A DNA stretch of 64,000 nucleotides, from NCBI RefSeq assembly GCF_038562635.1, contig NZ_JBCFBO010000003.1:160491-224490 (forward strand), written 5' to 3'. The stretch's first letter is position 1. Every line of letters begins with the position of its first letter. The notes under the pieces were generated by a model. That model ran no database searches and was not told the DNA's origin. It saw only the letters and a list, made by a program, of their open reading frames with translations. This document shows positions 9,718 to 19,779 of the stretch, piece by piece. The DNA comes from Methanobacterium sp. GTDB taxonomy: Archaea; Methanobacteriota; Methanobacteria; Methanobacteriales; Methanobacteriaceae. The position numbers and the translations under genes were made by a program.

Positions 9718-11465
9718 TTACAGGAAGGATAATTAAAATAGCAGGTCCCGTTATTGTTGGAGACGGCATGAAGGGAACCCAGATGAATGAGATGGTTAGA
9801 GTCGGTGAAGAAGGACTTATCGGTGAGATAATCGAACTGGAAGGCGACACAGCAACCATTCAGGTTTATGAAGAAACTGCTGGTATTAAACCAGGGGAAC
9901 AAATTGAAAGTACAGGAGGACCACTCTCCGTAGAATTAGGTCCGGGAATTCTCACATCGATTTACGATGGAATTCAAAGGCCGCTTGAAAGCATTAAAGC
10001 TCTTACTGGAGACTACATTGAAAGAGGTGTAGATGTTCCAGCATTACCTAAAGACAAAAAATGGAAATTTGTCCCAAAAGTAAGCGCAGGAGCACAAGTA
10101 AAAGGCGGAGATGTCATTGGTGAAGTTCAGGAAACTTCTTCCATAGTCCACAAGATTATGATCCCTCCAAAAACAGAAGGTACTATAAAAAGTATCGTAA
10201 GTGAAGGAGAATATACAATAGTAGACGACATAGCTGAAGTAGAAACATCAGCTGGCGTTGAAAAAGTACAGATGGTACAGAAATGGCCCGTAAGGGTTGG
10301 AAGACCATACAAAGCAAAACTTGACCCAGATATACCACTGGTAACTGGTCAAAGAGCACAGGACACATTCTTCACAGTTGCAAAAGGTGGAACAGCAGCT
10401 ATGCCGGGTCCATTCGGTTCAGGTAAAACTGTTACACAGCAGCAGCTTGCAAAATGGGCTGACGCAGACATCGTTGTATACATAGGATGTGGAGAACGTG
10501 GAAACGAAATGACAGAGGTTCTAACCGAGTTCCCAGAACTTGAAGACCCAAAAACAGGAAAACCACTTATGGACAGAACAGTCCTTATCGCAAACACATC
10601 AAACATGCCTGTGGCTGCAAGGGAAGCATCTGTATACACAGGAATTACCATTGCAGAATACTTCAGAGACATGGGATACGATGTAGCTCTTATGGCTGAC
10701 TCAACATCAAGATGGGCAGAAGCTATGAGGGAAATTTCAGGAAGGCTCGAAGAGATGCCTGGTGAAGAAGGATACCCAGCTTACCTCGCATCAAAACTTG
10801 CTCAGTTCTACGAAAGAGCAGGAAGAGTAACCACAGTAGGTACAGAAGATAAAGTAGCATCATTAACAGTAGTCGGTGCAGTATCACCTCCTGGTGGGGA
10901 CCTTTCAGAGCCTGTAACTCAAAACACTTTACGTATATCAAAAGTGTTCTGGGCGCTTGACTCATCACTTGCAGACAAACGTCACTTCCCTTCAATTGAC
11001 TGGCTGCAAAGTTACTCATTATATGTAGACAGCATCGCAGGATGGTGGAACACCAACGTAGGTGAAGATTGGAGAGAATTAAGGGATGAAGCAATGCTTT
11101 TACTCCAGAAAGAATCCGAACTTCAGGAAATCGTTCAGCTCGTAGGTCCTGATGCATTACCTGATAAGGAAAGAGTTACCTTAGAAACCACAAGGATGTT
11201 AAGGGAAGATTTCCTCCAGCAGAACGCGTTCCACGAAATAGACACTTACTGTGCACCAGCAAAACAATATGGAATGCTTAAAACCATAGTCATGTTCCAG
11301 GAACACGCTACCGCAGCTCTTGAACGTGGCGCAGCATCCAACGAGATCATTGCACTCAGCGTAAAAGAGGACATCGGTAGAATGAAGTACATACCTGAAG
11401 CAGAGTTTGAAGCTGAGATTAAAGCAATTCAGGATAAGGTAATTAAACAAACTAGTGAGGTATGA
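9714..11465 (+). CDS. atpA: A-type ATP synthase catalytic subunit A
   Basis: This 583-residue catalytic subunit carries ATP hydrolysis/synthesis sites in the A3B3 head. The P-loop GPFGSGKT lies near residue 232, in the A-type variant with Phe and Ser. The bulge region specific to A/V catalytic subunits lies between about residues 110 and 190. Walker B is in YDVALMADSTSRWAEAMRE, and the following GRLEEMPGEEGYPAYL is the family signature. I see no intein, which some archaeal A subunits contain. The gene overlaps F and subunit B by four bases. Confidence 0.97.
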   Translation: MITGRIIKIAGPVIVGDGMKGTQMNEMVRVGEEGLIGEIIELEGDTATIQVYEETAGIKPGEQIESTGGPLSVELGPGILTSIYDGIQRPLESIKALTGDYIERGVDVPALPKDKKWKFVPKVSAGAQVKGGDVIGEVQETSSIVHKIMIPPKTEGTIKSIVSEGEYTIVDDIAEVETSAGVEKVQMVQKWPVRVGRPYKAKLDPDIPLVTGQRAQDTFFTVAKGGTAAMPGPFGSGKTVTQQQLAKWADADIVVYIGCGERGNEMTEVLTEFPELEDPKTGKPLMDRTVLIANTSNMPVAAREASVYTGITIAEYFRDMGYDVALMADSTSRWAEAMREISGRLEEMPGEEGYPAYLASKLAQFYERAGRVTTVGTEDKVASLTVVGAVSPPGGDLSEPVTQNTLRISKVFWALDSSLADKRHFPSIDWLQSYSLYVDSIAGWWNTNVGEDWRELRDEAMLLLQKESELQEIVQLVGPDALPDKERVTLETTRMLREDFLQQNAFHEIDTYCAPAKQYGMLKTIVMFQEHATAALERGAASNEIIALSVKEDIGRMKYIPEAEFEAEIKAIQDKVIKQTSEV

Positions 11466-11467
11466 AA

Positions 11468-12859
11468 ATGGATTTAAATATCAAAACAAGGGAATATACA
11501 ACCGTTTCTGAAGTTTCAGGACCTCTCATGATTGTAGAAGGTGTTGAAGATGTGGGCTACAACGAAATAGTAGACATAATAACACCTGCAGGGGACGCCA
11601 GAAGAGGACAGGTTCTCGAGGTACGTGAAGGCTTTGCGGTTGTACAGGTATTTGAAGGTACAAGCGACCTTAACACAGCAACAACCAAAGTAAGGTTCAC
11701 AGGTGAAACAGCAAGATTAGGTGTTTCCCTTGACATGTTAGGAAGAGTTTTCGGAGGTACTGGAAAACCTATAGACGGCGGTCCAGAGATCATCCCAGAT
11801 AAAGAACTCGATATTAACGGAAACCCAATGAACCCAACTGCAAGGGAATTCCCAGCAGAATTTATACAAACTGGTATCTCAACCATAGATGGAACAAACA
11901 CCCTTGTTAGAGGGCAGAAACTCCCTATATTTTCAGGATCTGGATTACCTCACAACGACCTTGCAGCACAGATTGCAAGACACGCTAAGGTAGTAGGGGA
12001 AGAAACTGAATTTGCAGTTGTATTTGCTGCTATGGGAATTACCCACGAAGAAGCAAACTTCTTTATGAGAGATTTCGAAAGAACCGGAGCTCTCGAAAGA
12101 GTTACAGTTTTCATGAACCTTGCAGACGACCCTGCAACTGAAAGGATCATCACACCAAGGATGGCACTTACAACAGCAGAATACTTTGCTTTTGAAAAAG
12201 GAATGCACGTTCTCGTTATCTTAACTGATATGACCAACTACTGTGAAGCATTAAGGGAAATTTCAGCTGCACGTGAAGAGGTTCCAGGAAGACGTGGATA
12301 CCCAGGTTACATGTACACTGACCTTGCTTCACTCTATGAAAGGGCAGGTCGTATGGAAGGTAAAGAAGGTTCAATTACCCAGATGCCAATTCTTGTTATG
12401 CCTCAAGATGATATTACTCACCCAATTCCTGACCTGACAGGTTACATTACCGAAGGACAGATTGTATTAAGCAGAGATCTTTACAGGAAAGGTATTTACC
12501 CTCCAGTAGATGTACTCCCATCACTTTCAAGATTGATGAGTGGTGGAATTGGTGAAGGAAGAACAAGAGAAGACCACAGTGGTGTATCAGACCAGCTGTA
12601 TTCAGCATATTCTGAAGGTCGTGACTTAAGAGACCTTATGGCTGTTGTTGGTGAAGAAGCACTTACAGAACGTGACCGAAAATATCTCGCATTTGCAGAT
12701 GAATTCGAGAACAAGTTCGTAACAGAAACCAAAGATGAAGACAGAACCATCGAAGAAACACTCACCATTGGTTGGGAACTTCTAAGTTTACTTCCTGAAG
12801 CCGAACTTAAGAGGGTTAAAGCAGAGCATATTCCAAAATATCACCCTGCACATAAATAA
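11468..12859 (+). CDS. atpB: A-type ATP synthase subunit B
   Basis: The 463-residue non-catalytic nucleotide-binding subunit alternates with A in the head. It keeps the fold but lacks a canonical Walker A, having SGSGLPHNDLAAQI where the P-loop would be, as is normal for B. PGRRGYPGYMYTDLASLYERAGR is the family signature. I prefer the ATG at 11468 to the one at 11462, because GAGGT lies six bases before the former and directly against the latter, and because family members begin shortly before NIKTREYTTV. A gap of 32 bases separates it from subunit D. Confidence 0.96.
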   Translation: MDLNIKTREYTTVSEVSGPLMIVEGVEDVGYNEIVDIITPAGDARRGQVLEVREGFAVVQVFEGTSDLNTATTKVRFTGETARLGVSLDMLGRVFGGTGKPIDGGPEIIPDKELDINGNPMNPTAREFPAEFIQTGISTIDGTNTLVRGQKLPIFSGSGLPHNDLAAQIARHAKVVGEETEFAVVFAAMGITHEEANFFMRDFERTGALERVTVFMNLADDPATERIITPRMALTTAEYFAFEKGMHVLVILTDMTNYCEALREISAAREEVPGRRGYPGYMYTDLASLYERAGRMEGKEGSITQMPILVMPQDDITHPIPDLTGYITEGQIVLSRDLYRKGIYPPVDVLPSLSRLMSGGIGEGRTREDHSGVSDQLYSAYSEGRDLRDLMAVVGEEALTERDRKYLAFADEFENKFVTETKDEDRTIEETLTIGWELLSLLPEAELKRVKAEHIPKYHPAHK

Positions 12860-12891
12860 CCTCCTTTTATTTATTTTTAGAGGGATAAAAA

Positions 12892-13530
12892 ATGGCACAA
12901 GAAATGTTAGAAGGAGTTAATCCAACAAGGATGGAACTTCTTAAACTTAAGGACCGTGAAAAGCTCGCAGTTAAAGGGCATGGTCTCCTTAAAGAGAAAA
13001 GAAATGCGCTCATAATGGAATTTTTCAACATACTGGAACGTGTAAAAGGTTCCAGAGATGAAGTTGAGAAAAAAATGGCAGAAGCATTTGAAGATCTCAC
13101 AACTGCCCAAATTGTTATGGGAGACTTAGCTGTTAAAAAAGCTGCTGTGTCTGTTAAAGAATCCGTAAAAGTAGATATCGACTCACGGAGTGTAATGGGT
13201 GTTGTAGTGCCTATACTTGAAGCTGAAACTTCACAAAGAAACATGGTTCAAAGAGGTTACGGGTTTATGGATACCTCTGCTAAACTAGATGAAGCAGCGA
13301 GGAAGTTCGAAGAATCCATCAATTTAATACTTGAACTTGCAGAGATCGAAAAAACCATAGTACTTCTTGCAGAAGAGATAGAAGCAACAAAAAGAAGGGT
13401 AAATGCGCTAGAGCACATAATCATTCCAAGGGTAGAAAATACAGTCAAGTACATTGAAATGCGGCTTGAAGAAATGGAAAGAGAAAACTTCGTAAGGTTG
13501 AAAATGATTAAAAAGGCCATGGAGTCATAA
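12892..13530 (+). CDS. atpD: A-type ATP synthase subunit D
   Basis: The 212-residue central rotor shaft subunit is a long antiparallel coiled coil. VNPTRMELLKLKDREKLAVKGHGLLKEKR at the N-terminus and RRVNALEHIIIPRVENTVKYIEMRLEEMERE near the C-terminus are the two signatures of V/A-type subunit D. The GGGAT purine block lies 5-6 bases before the ATG. Its stop is only one base from the ATG of the DUF22-like gene, so that gene is presumably part of the operon. Confidence 0.96.
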   Translation: MAQEMLEGVNPTRMELLKLKDREKLAVKGHGLLKEKRNALIMEFFNILERVKGSRDEVEKKMAEAFEDLTTAQIVMGDLAVKKAAVSVKESVKVDIDSRSVMGVVVPILEAETSQRNMVQRGYGFMDTSAKLDEAARKFEESINLILELAEIEKTIVLLAEEIEATKRRVNALEHIIIPRVENTVKYIEMRLEEMERENFVRLKMIKKAMES

Positions 13531-13531
13531 A

Positions 13532-13924
13532 ATGGGAGCGATTAGAGTATTAAATCGAGTAGATGAGGTTAAAGAAGAGCTTAAAGATGAAGAACTTCAC
13601 GCATTAGGCGATTTTAAAGTAGGGAACATTGTGGGTAAACTACGCGCAGTAATAGCTGATGAAGACACTGATATTAAAGCTAATGAAGCCAAGTCAATAA
13701 AGATTAAAAAGATCAATATCCCTAAAAACTATATAACCTTTTTATCAGCCTATGCAGCAAACAGGTACGGCCATACAGTTGCAGTAGGAGAAGAAGTTTA
13801 TCTTCCTATGGGCATGAAAAGAACAGTTGACCATGCTTCATTTCTTGCAAACCTCGATGGTACTATAAAAAAAGATGACTTACTTGGAGTTTTAGTTCTT
13901 CTCCCTGTAGAGATGATTAAATAA
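13532..13924 (+). CDS. DUF22-like protein at the end of the ATP synthase operon
   Basis: This 130-residue soluble protein shows no signal peptide or membrane segment. The C-terminal half alternates short beta strands (YITFLSAYAANRYGHTVAVGEEVYLP, LLGVLVLLPVEMIK). I associate it with the archaeal DUF22 family because genes of that family sit after subunit D in Methanobacteriales, but I cannot confirm this without a profile search. It begins one base after the subunit D stop, with GGAGTC near the end of D acting as ribosome binding site. A role in ATP synthase assembly or regulation would be a guess from position only. Confidence 0.6.
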   Translation: MGAIRVLNRVDEVKEELKDEELHALGDFKVGNIVGKLRAVIADEDTDIKANEAKSIKIKKINIPKNYITFLSAYAANRYGHTVAVGEEVYLPMGMKRTVDHASFLANLDGTIKKDDLLGVLVLLPVEMIK

Positions 13925-13936
13925 ACTCCCCTACTA

Positions 13937-13944
13937 TTTTTTTT
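13937..13944 (+). terminator. Oligo-T terminator of the ATP synthase operon
   Basis: Eight consecutive T residues begin 12 bases after the last stop codon of the operon and are followed by a short A/T inverted repeat. Oligo-T tracts of this kind are sufficient for termination by archaeal RNA polymerase. Confidence 0.55.
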
Positions 13945-14069
13945 ATTTAAATTATTTAAAAAAATAAATTAGGGTTATCCCTATCGTTAAATTTATATTA
14001 ACAATAATATTTCAATGTTTTAGGTTATTTTTATAAAATTTATATGAGTGAAATAGATAGAATTAATAG

Positions 14070-14474
14070 ATGAAAAAATTAGATCACTCAGATAATGTCC
14101 TTAAAAAACAGGTAATAAGTTTAAACCGGCATCTTCCAAGACGTCGAAAAACATTAGCAGAGCTTTTGAGAGAAGAACGGCCCCATGTATTAGGTGCAGA
14201 TGGTACAAGACACCGGTTTAAAAATGCAGAACTTAAAAAAATTGCCAGTATAATTGATAAAGAAGACTATAAAAAATTAAAACTTCCTATTTATATTGAA
14301 ATTGAGTCATTAACCTCTGGAGCAAAAATTGCCGGAGACATTGAATCAAGCATTATTTGCAAAATATTAAAGATAGATCCATGTAAACGTGAACTTTTTA
14401 TATATAGACCTCAAATAAAGGAACTTAGGATTGAGTTTCCAACAACTACACAGTACATCTTTCTTGTAAGATAA
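14070..14474 (+). CDS. UPF0216 (DUF61) family protein
   Basis: The 134-residue archaeal protein has a basic N-terminal region (LNRHLPRRRKTLAELL at about 19-34) and a conserved core, VLGADGTRHRFKNAEL, that identifies the UPF0216/DUF61 family. Function is not established; the basic segment and the small alpha/beta size would be compatible with nucleic-acid binding. A tiny membrane-protein gene follows after 27 bases and may be co-transcribed. The start is the ATG at 14070; its upstream Shine-Dalgarno is weak. Confidence 0.8.
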   Translation: MKKLDHSDNVLKKQVISLNRHLPRRRKTLAELLREERPHVLGADGTRHRFKNAELKKIASIIDKEDYKKLKLPIYIEIESLTSGAKIAGDIESSIICKILKIDPCKRELFIYRPQIKELRIEFPTTTQYIFLVR

Positions 14475-14501
14475 TCAAATTAATACAGTCAAGGTGATCA
14501 A

Positions 14502-14651
14502 ATGAGTATAGACCCCATAGAAGATATCATGGATGATCCAGATAAACGTGCAAAATTATTTTTAATACTCTCTGGAGCATCGATTGTAGTAACTATAATG
14601 ATAGTAATAGGGACCTTAATCTTTATTCTACGTGTTTTAGGCCTATTTTAA
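14502..14651 (+). CDS. Small single-pass membrane protein (49 residues)
   Basis: This short gene begins with an ATG four bases after a textbook AAGGTGATC ribosome binding site. It encodes an acidic N-terminal segment (MSIDPIEDIMDDPDKRAK) and one strongly hydrophobic helix (about residues 19-46, ending RVLGLF). The ideal ribosome binding site, good codon use and position right behind UPF0216 support its being real. I do not recognise a family. Confidence 0.7.
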   Translation: MSIDPIEDIMDDPDKRAKLFLILSGASIVVTIMIVIGTLIFILRVLGLF

Positions 14652-14764
14652 TGAGAGTTTAATTATAAATTACTAAATTATTTGTAAAATTAAAAGTAAT
14701 TGATAAGTAGCGAGTAAAAACTACTTATCTTCTCCAAAATATAATGAAACGCTATTTTTAAATA

Positions 14765-15922
14765 TCACACACTAACATTTCTGGCCAGTATTTTTTCAGG
14801 GAAAGGTTCAAGCTCATTATAAACTCTTTCAACCAGCCTTTCTGCTTTATAAATGGCCTTTTCAAGATTTTCATCTGATGCTATAACTGTTGCAGCAGGT
14901 TCATCTTTTTCAATGATAACATTTCGCTCAGGAATATCATATACGCCCTCAAAATCTAGATTTCCCGCAATACAGCGTCTTTTTGCAAAAATAACCATCT
15001 TAACAGCGAATTTATTTGGTTCAGGTATTTCAATTATTGTACCGCTGCATGCTTTAATATGGGCATCCACCATGTTAATTCCAAACACCTCCTCAGCACA
15101 CTCAAATGTACCCTGAAATCTTGGATTAACTTCGATAACATAAATATCTTCTCCAGTATGGATCATATCTACCCCATTTGATCCTAAAAGGGATAATTCT
15201 ATTATAGCATCTTCTGCTGTTTTTTTAACCTGCACGTCATCAGTAAATGGAACTACATTTCCACAGTATGCAAATTCATCAGGCTGTCCAAGTCCATCTT
15301 CTCCAAGTATCTGCCTGCTTGTAAAAATTGCTTTAGCTTCGTTCTTTGTTGATAAAACTGATGCGCTTACATTTTGGCCTTCGATAAACTCTTGAAGCAT
15401 CATACCTCTAAAATCAGTATTTTCATTTGTTTCTTCAAACCTTCTGATGCCCTTGCCCCCAGCCCCAAAGATAGGCTTTACAATGAATTTTTTATCTTCT
15501 TTGCTCTTCACTATTTCAGCTGCTTCACTGTAAGAAGATACTAAAAAAGTTTCTGGGACGTTGAATTTATCTTTGAGTAAATTATAAAGGTTATATTTAT
15601 TTTCGATATGTGCAATTTTTTTGTTCCCTACTACTTTTGATTCTGGAAATTTATCCGGCATTGCTCCTGCACTGAATAGAATACAGTCTACATCATCAAC
15701 AACTTCATTTGCATAATTTTCAAGAAGTTTAGGATCAAACCTCTCGATATAGTACCCACAGGATTCATAAGGAATTTGGTTTAATATGCATCTTAAATAA
15801 TCAGAACATTTTACAAGGTCACTTGTACAAAAATAATCTACAGAATAGATGGTATTTCCCATCTTTTTTGCAGAGCAAGCCACAGGTCGCGAATTTGTAC
15901 CTACAACAAGAATGTTTTTCAT
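14765..15922 (-). CDS. ATP-grasp domain protein
   Basis: The 385-residue ATP-grasp ligase-like enzyme begins with a preATP-grasp Rossmann fold (MKNILVVGTNSRPVACSAKK). The ATP-binding core includes KFIVKPIFGAGGKGIRRF (glycine-rich lid, about residues 148-165) and MMLQEFIEGQNVSASV. The metal-binding end is DIYVIEVNPRFQGTFE, with the E-x-N-P-R motif of carboxylate-amine ligases. Archaeal relatives are often labelled carbamoyl-phosphate-synthase-like; the substrate is unknown. The start at 15922 is preceded by GAGGTAG; a longer frame upstream would read into the tRNA and is not used. The gene lies 29 bases downstream of tRNA-Gln on the same strand, so co-transcription is possible. Confidence 0.85.
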   Translation of the reverse strand: MKNILVVGTNSRPVACSAKKMGNTIYSVDYFCTSDLVKCSDYLRCILNQIPYESCGYYIERFDPKLLENYANEVVDDVDCILFSAGAMPDKFPESKVVGNKKIAHIENKYNLYNLLKDKFNVPETFLVSSYSEAAEIVKSKEDKKFIVKPIFGAGGKGIRRFEETNENTDFRGMMLQEFIEGQNVSASVLSTKNEAKAIFTSRQILGEDGLGQPDEFAYCGNVVPFTDDVQVKKTAEDAIIELSLLGSNGVDMIHTGEDIYVIEVNPRFQGTFECAEEVFGINMVDAHIKACSGTIIEIPEPNKFAVKMVIFAKRRCIAGNLDFEGVYDIPERNVIIEKDEPAATVIASDENLEKAIYKAERLVERVYNELEPFPEKILARNVSV

Positions 15923-15951
15923 AAAAACTACCTCTTGTGTTTTAAAAGGAA

Positions 15952-16023
<72 letters not shown>

Positions 16024-16454
16024 AACTAAAATAAACAGATTATCTGCGCCGTGGCATTTCAGTTATTTACTGTTTGTCATATTTAAAGTTATCGCTTATA
16101 TATTCAAACAACAAACTAACTTATTTCGAGCTTCATTGTATTTAAATGTATCTTTAATGCCATCGGAGTATCCTATATTTTTATTTAACTTTAATACAGG
16201 ATTAACAGATAATTTGCTTATTTTAAATTCCTTATAGTATTACAATATTGCTATTTTTTATGCATGATTACATATAACCTTTATGGAAAATTAACCGCGA
16301 AAAAGTTATTATAAGTTTAAAAATAAAAATCTCTTCCCTAAACCGGTTCTTAATTTTATAATTCCCAAGAGTTGCATAATTACAATCAAAAAATAGTATT
16401 GATTAATTTATTTACAGCAGAAACCATTAAAAACATGTTGTTTTGCCGTCATCT
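16024..16454. other. Intergenic region, nothing recognised
   Basis: This AT-rich stretch of about 430 bases lies between the tRNA promoter and the 3' end of the Cas4-like gene. Short plus-strand frames here lack ribosome binding sites and domain similarity. The only signal is the tRNA promoter candidate near 16078-16104. Confidence 0.4.
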
Positions 16455-17114
16455 TCATACTCTTCTATCACATATCTTATTGAATCTACATTTTCTGCAT
16501 TTATTAGGATTATCCGTGGAATTAAATTCTGTATTTCCAGATATCAAATCATGTACATGACCTATAAGGCTAATTATGCTCTTTTCAGCTTTCGCGTCAA
16601 AATAAGATGCCCAGAATATATTATCAGTTCCCCTCTCACGGAGAGATGCTACAATCTGCCTGTCTTCTTCGATCATATCTTTAAATGCCAGGCAGTACCC
16701 ATAAACCTGATTTATACTTGAATAATAAGGTATAGTGCCAGGTTTGTCATCGATTATTATAAATTCATCAGGAGTCATCCATATTTCATCTATAAACCCC
16801 CGAATTCCATAATTAGCTGAAACTACTGGAAATTCACGCGATAAAAGCTCCCCTGTTTTTGAGGATTCCAGCATCTCGTCAAATGTTGCCGGTACTGCTT
16901 CTTCTTTAAAGTTTTCCTCCAAAATAGCGTGCTCTTTTACCCCCTTAACCATAGCTGCCGTAGGTGCAGTTTTAATCTGGCGAACGTTCTCAAGAAAAAT
17001 ACCATATTCACAGTAGCCCTGCTTGTTTAACCAGCTAATAGGGAAGTTAGTCTTATTCTCGATTATTTTAACTTGAGATACAGTGGGATGGGGAATTGAA
17101 TCTGGAAATGACAT
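16455..17114 (-). CDS. Cas4/RecB-like PD-(D/E)XK nuclease with Fe-S cysteines
   Basis: The 219-residue protein has the layout of Cas4-type exonucleases. An isolated N-terminal Cys in KQGYCEYG (about residue 34) and a C-terminal CRKCRFNKIC group give the four ligands of a 4Fe-4S cluster. Between them lie IRGFIDEIW and FIIIDDKPG, the D...(D/E)xK nuclease core, followed by QVYGYCLAF, matching the QxxxY motif of RecB-family nucleases. No CRISPR array or other cas gene is nearby, so this is a stand-alone member. It is the last gene of an apparent minus-strand set with a UvrD-like helicase and a coiled-coil protein, suggesting DNA end-processing. AGGAGC precedes the ATG. Confidence 0.82.
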   Translation of the reverse strand: MSFPDSIPHPTVSQVKIIENKTNFPISWLNKQGYCEYGIFLENVRQIKTAPTAAMVKGVKEHAILEENFKEEAVPATFDEMLESSKTGELLSREFPVVSANYGIRGFIDEIWMTPDEFIIIDDKPGTIPYYSSINQVYGYCLAFKDMIEEDRQIVASLRERGTDNIFWASYFDAKAEKSIISLIGHVHDLISGNTEFNSTDNPNKCRKCRFNKICDRRV

Positions 17115-17403
17115 TTATTATGCTCCTAATATATTTTAGAAGATTTTGCCTAATTCCATACTAGTACAAACATTGATGCAGAAGGTTCAGGAGACTATTT
17201 CAAAAATATATTCAAATTTAAACATTTAAAATATTTTTATCTCACTAAATTCAAAATCTTCTTAAATAATATTATTAGAAGTTAAAGGAATTATATAAAA
17301 ACTGTCTTTTCTCCCTACTTTAATCAATGATCCTCAAGTCACAAGGTTATGCCTAATTTTTATCTAATATTCAATGTGAAAAATTAAAAATAACTGGCGC
17401 TAC

Positions 17404-19752
17404 CTATATATGGAACAGATTATTTAGTCCTTCCCAGTGCCATTCACCATCTCTATCCCAACCCGTTGCAACATTAGGAACATATCTCACTGCATTATTA
17501 AAGAAATAACCATCTTTTAATGAATTTAAACCAACAAGTAAAAGCAGCCCCTGAGGCCTGCTGAATGCCACAAAGTACTGCCTTATAAGATCATCAAACG
17601 CTCTATCAAGCGCGTCTCGTTTGGGTATTCCCAGCTTAGAAAATTTCCTCATGTTATCCTCCAATGTACATGACTTTCCAGGGGTTCCAGGAAACCTTTT
17701 AAATGCATGGTTTGCATAATTCATTTTAAAATCAGAACCCACGTCCACTATAACAATAGGAAACTCCAGACCTTTAGACTGGTGAATTGACATTATATTT
17801 ATCCCGTTTTCAGGCAAATTCTCAAGAATATCCAGATCAAGGTTTATAGCGCCTAATGCAATAGGTACAAATATATTCCACATTGCCTCTATTACTGAAT
17901 CTTGATCTAGATCCCTATTTCTTCCATTTAATATTATATTTGATTTAAAATCGCTGAATAAACTGGTCTGTGTAATGGTTTTAATAATAATCTCCAGATA
18001 AACAAGGCCTTCCTCATCTAATATTTCAGGTATCCATTTAACCATTTTATAAATAAGTTCAATCAGAGGCACTTCTGTTTTATTCTCTTTTATTTGAAAA
18101 TAGCTTCTCCAAGTATCTATAAAAGCATTTATTTCTTTAGATTTATCTTCGTTAGTATCTATGTATTTTAAAGCTTTAGACCTCCAGATTTTAAACCTGA
18201 ATACTGCATTTCGAGGTAACCTACCAAAAGTATTCTGGATTTTACATTCAGGATCTATACATTCCAGAAGTATTCCGCACAATATTTCAATAACTGGTAT
18301 TCTACCCAAGCTCTGCCCGCGGGGATTAAAAACAGGTATTTGAGGATTATTTTTATTTAATTCATCTTTAAGGAGTATTGGAAGTCTTGGATTACCTTTA
18401 AAATCTAGTTCAAGGGGAGAACTACATAAAAATGCTATATCTGAAGGAGATCCTTCTTTCTCATCAATTTTAATTTTAAATGAGTTATTTTTATAATCTA
18501 AATTAACTTCATTGCCATGAGTGATTTCACGTATGAACTCAGCTAGGTTTGCTGCAAGGGTATTAATATCATCCCTAAACATTCCAAGAACTGGAACATT
18601 AAGCGGATTTTCTAAGCTGGGTGAAATGGATCTTTTACCTGCTGCACGTGCATTCTGGAACTCTTTATCAATCTGTATGAATTCATTGCAAAAATCAACT
18701 ATATGCCCTGTGGACCTGTAATTTTTAGACAGGTTTACAAAAAGAGGATTTATTCCAATATGACTATTTAACCTACTTCCAAAATCCGTGAAAAGATCCA
18801 CAGTGGCTCCTCTGAACCTGTAAAGTGACTGGTCATCATCACCAACAACAATGATACTGCCTTTATTTTTGATTGCTGTCTCTGCAATTTTAAGATAGAT
18901 GGTTTCTTGAAGTAGGTTTGTATCTTGATATTCATCCACTAAAACTATTTTGATATTTTTTAAACCTTTTAATCTGTCAGTCTGGAGTTTTCTTAAAAAT
19001 TCATCCTCAAGCATTGAAAAATCAAGAAGATTCCTTTTTTCCAGGTCGCTGATATAATCCGATATTGCATCATAAGCTATTTTAGCTCCCCTATGTTCAT
19101 AATCATCTATGAACTCCTTAAAATTAATTCTATCATGATAAATCCTATCTTTTATCTCAAGAAGTATCTGGCTCATCATTGAAACATTAAGTCTTGTTCT
19201 TGCACCGCGTATATGATTCAAAAACCCCTGTAGATCCTTATCTTTTTGACGATCATGATCAAGCAGTCCAACTTTTATCATAAGTGCATTAGCTACAAGA
19301 TCTTCAATTATAGAAGGTGAAGAGCCCGAATAACTGCTTTTTAAAATATCTTCAGCTATACTATCCAGCGTGCCTGTAACTATTCTTTTAAAATCAAGTT
19401 TTTCAAGCAGAACCCGGATAGATGAATACTTTGGATTCTCCATTAAAGTTGATTTCAGTTCATTTCCCCATTCAACAGTCCTAAATTTTAATTGAGCAGC
19501 TGCTTTTCTTGTAAAAGTGGTTGCTAGAATTGAAGATGGTTTGATACCATCTACAAAAATAAATTTCAGTATTTTTAGGACCATTACTGTTGTTTTACCG
19601 CTTCCAGGACCGGCCACTATAAATAAAGAAGTATCATGAGAAGAAGTTATTGCATTATGCTGATCTTCATTTACCTCGATCCTTATGTCCCTTCCAAGCT
19701 TTTCCAGGACTATCTTTTCAAAATCAGAGTATTCAATCATGAAACCGCTCAT
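17404..19752 (-). CDS. UvrD/Rep-type superfamily 1A DNA helicase
   Basis: The 782-residue protein carries the full SF1A motif set in order: Q motif EDQHNAI, motif I AGPGSGKTT (about 44-52), Ia TFTRKAAAQL, II VDEYQDTN, III GDDDQSLYRFRGA, IV NYRSTGHIV, V SIHQSKGLEF and VI FVAFSRPQG. All catalytic residues look intact, so it should be an active 3'-5' translocase. There is no fused nuclease domain, unlike AddA/RecB, but a separate Cas4-like nuclease gene follows after about 290 bases and a coiled-coil gene precedes it by 27 bases. The start could be ATG 19752 or 19740; neither has a strong ribosome binding site. Confidence 0.92.
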   Translation of the reverse strand: MSGFMIEYSDFEKIVLEKLGRDIRIEVNEDQHNAITSSHDTSLFIVAGPGSGKTTVMVLKILKFIFVDGIKPSSILATTFTRKAAAQLKFRTVEWGNELKSTLMENPKYSSIRVLLEKLDFKRIVTGTLDSIAEDILKSSYSGSSPSIIEDLVANALMIKVGLLDHDRQKDKDLQGFLNHIRGARTRLNVSMMSQILLEIKDRIYHDRINFKEFIDDYEHRGAKIAYDAISDYISDLEKRNLLDFSMLEDEFLRKLQTDRLKGLKNIKIVLVDEYQDTNLLQETIYLKIAETAIKNKGSIIVVGDDDQSLYRFRGATVDLFTDFGSRLNSHIGINPLFVNLSKNYRSTGHIVDFCNEFIQIDKEFQNARAAGKRSISPSLENPLNVPVLGMFRDDINTLAANLAEFIREITHGNEVNLDYKNNSFKIKIDEKEGSPSDIAFLCSSPLELDFKGNPRLPILLKDELNKNNPQIPVFNPRGQSLGRIPVIEILCGILLECIDPECKIQNTFGRLPRNAVFRFKIWRSKALKYIDTNEDKSKEINAFIDTWRSYFQIKENKTEVPLIELIYKMVKWIPEILDEEGLVYLEIIIKTITQTSLFSDFKSNIILNGRNRDLDQDSVIEAMWNIFVPIALGAINLDLDILENLPENGINIMSIHQSKGLEFPIVIVDVGSDFKMNYANHAFKRFPGTPGKSCTLEDNMRKFSKLGIPKRDALDRAFDDLIRQYFVAFSRPQGLLLLVGLNSLKDGYFFNNAVRYVPNVATGWDRDGEWHWEGLNNLFHI

Positions 19753-19779
19753 TAAATAAAATTAAAAAATATTAAAAAT

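Noticed and set aside
9714..11465. Possible intein in ATP synthase subunit A
   Set aside because: The P-loop region is continuous and the protein has the normal 583-residue length; no splice-junction motifs.
16372..16721. Plus-strand frames near the Cas4-like gene
   Set aside because: Antisense or intergenic to the Cas4-like gene, no ribosome binding site, no domain; shadows.
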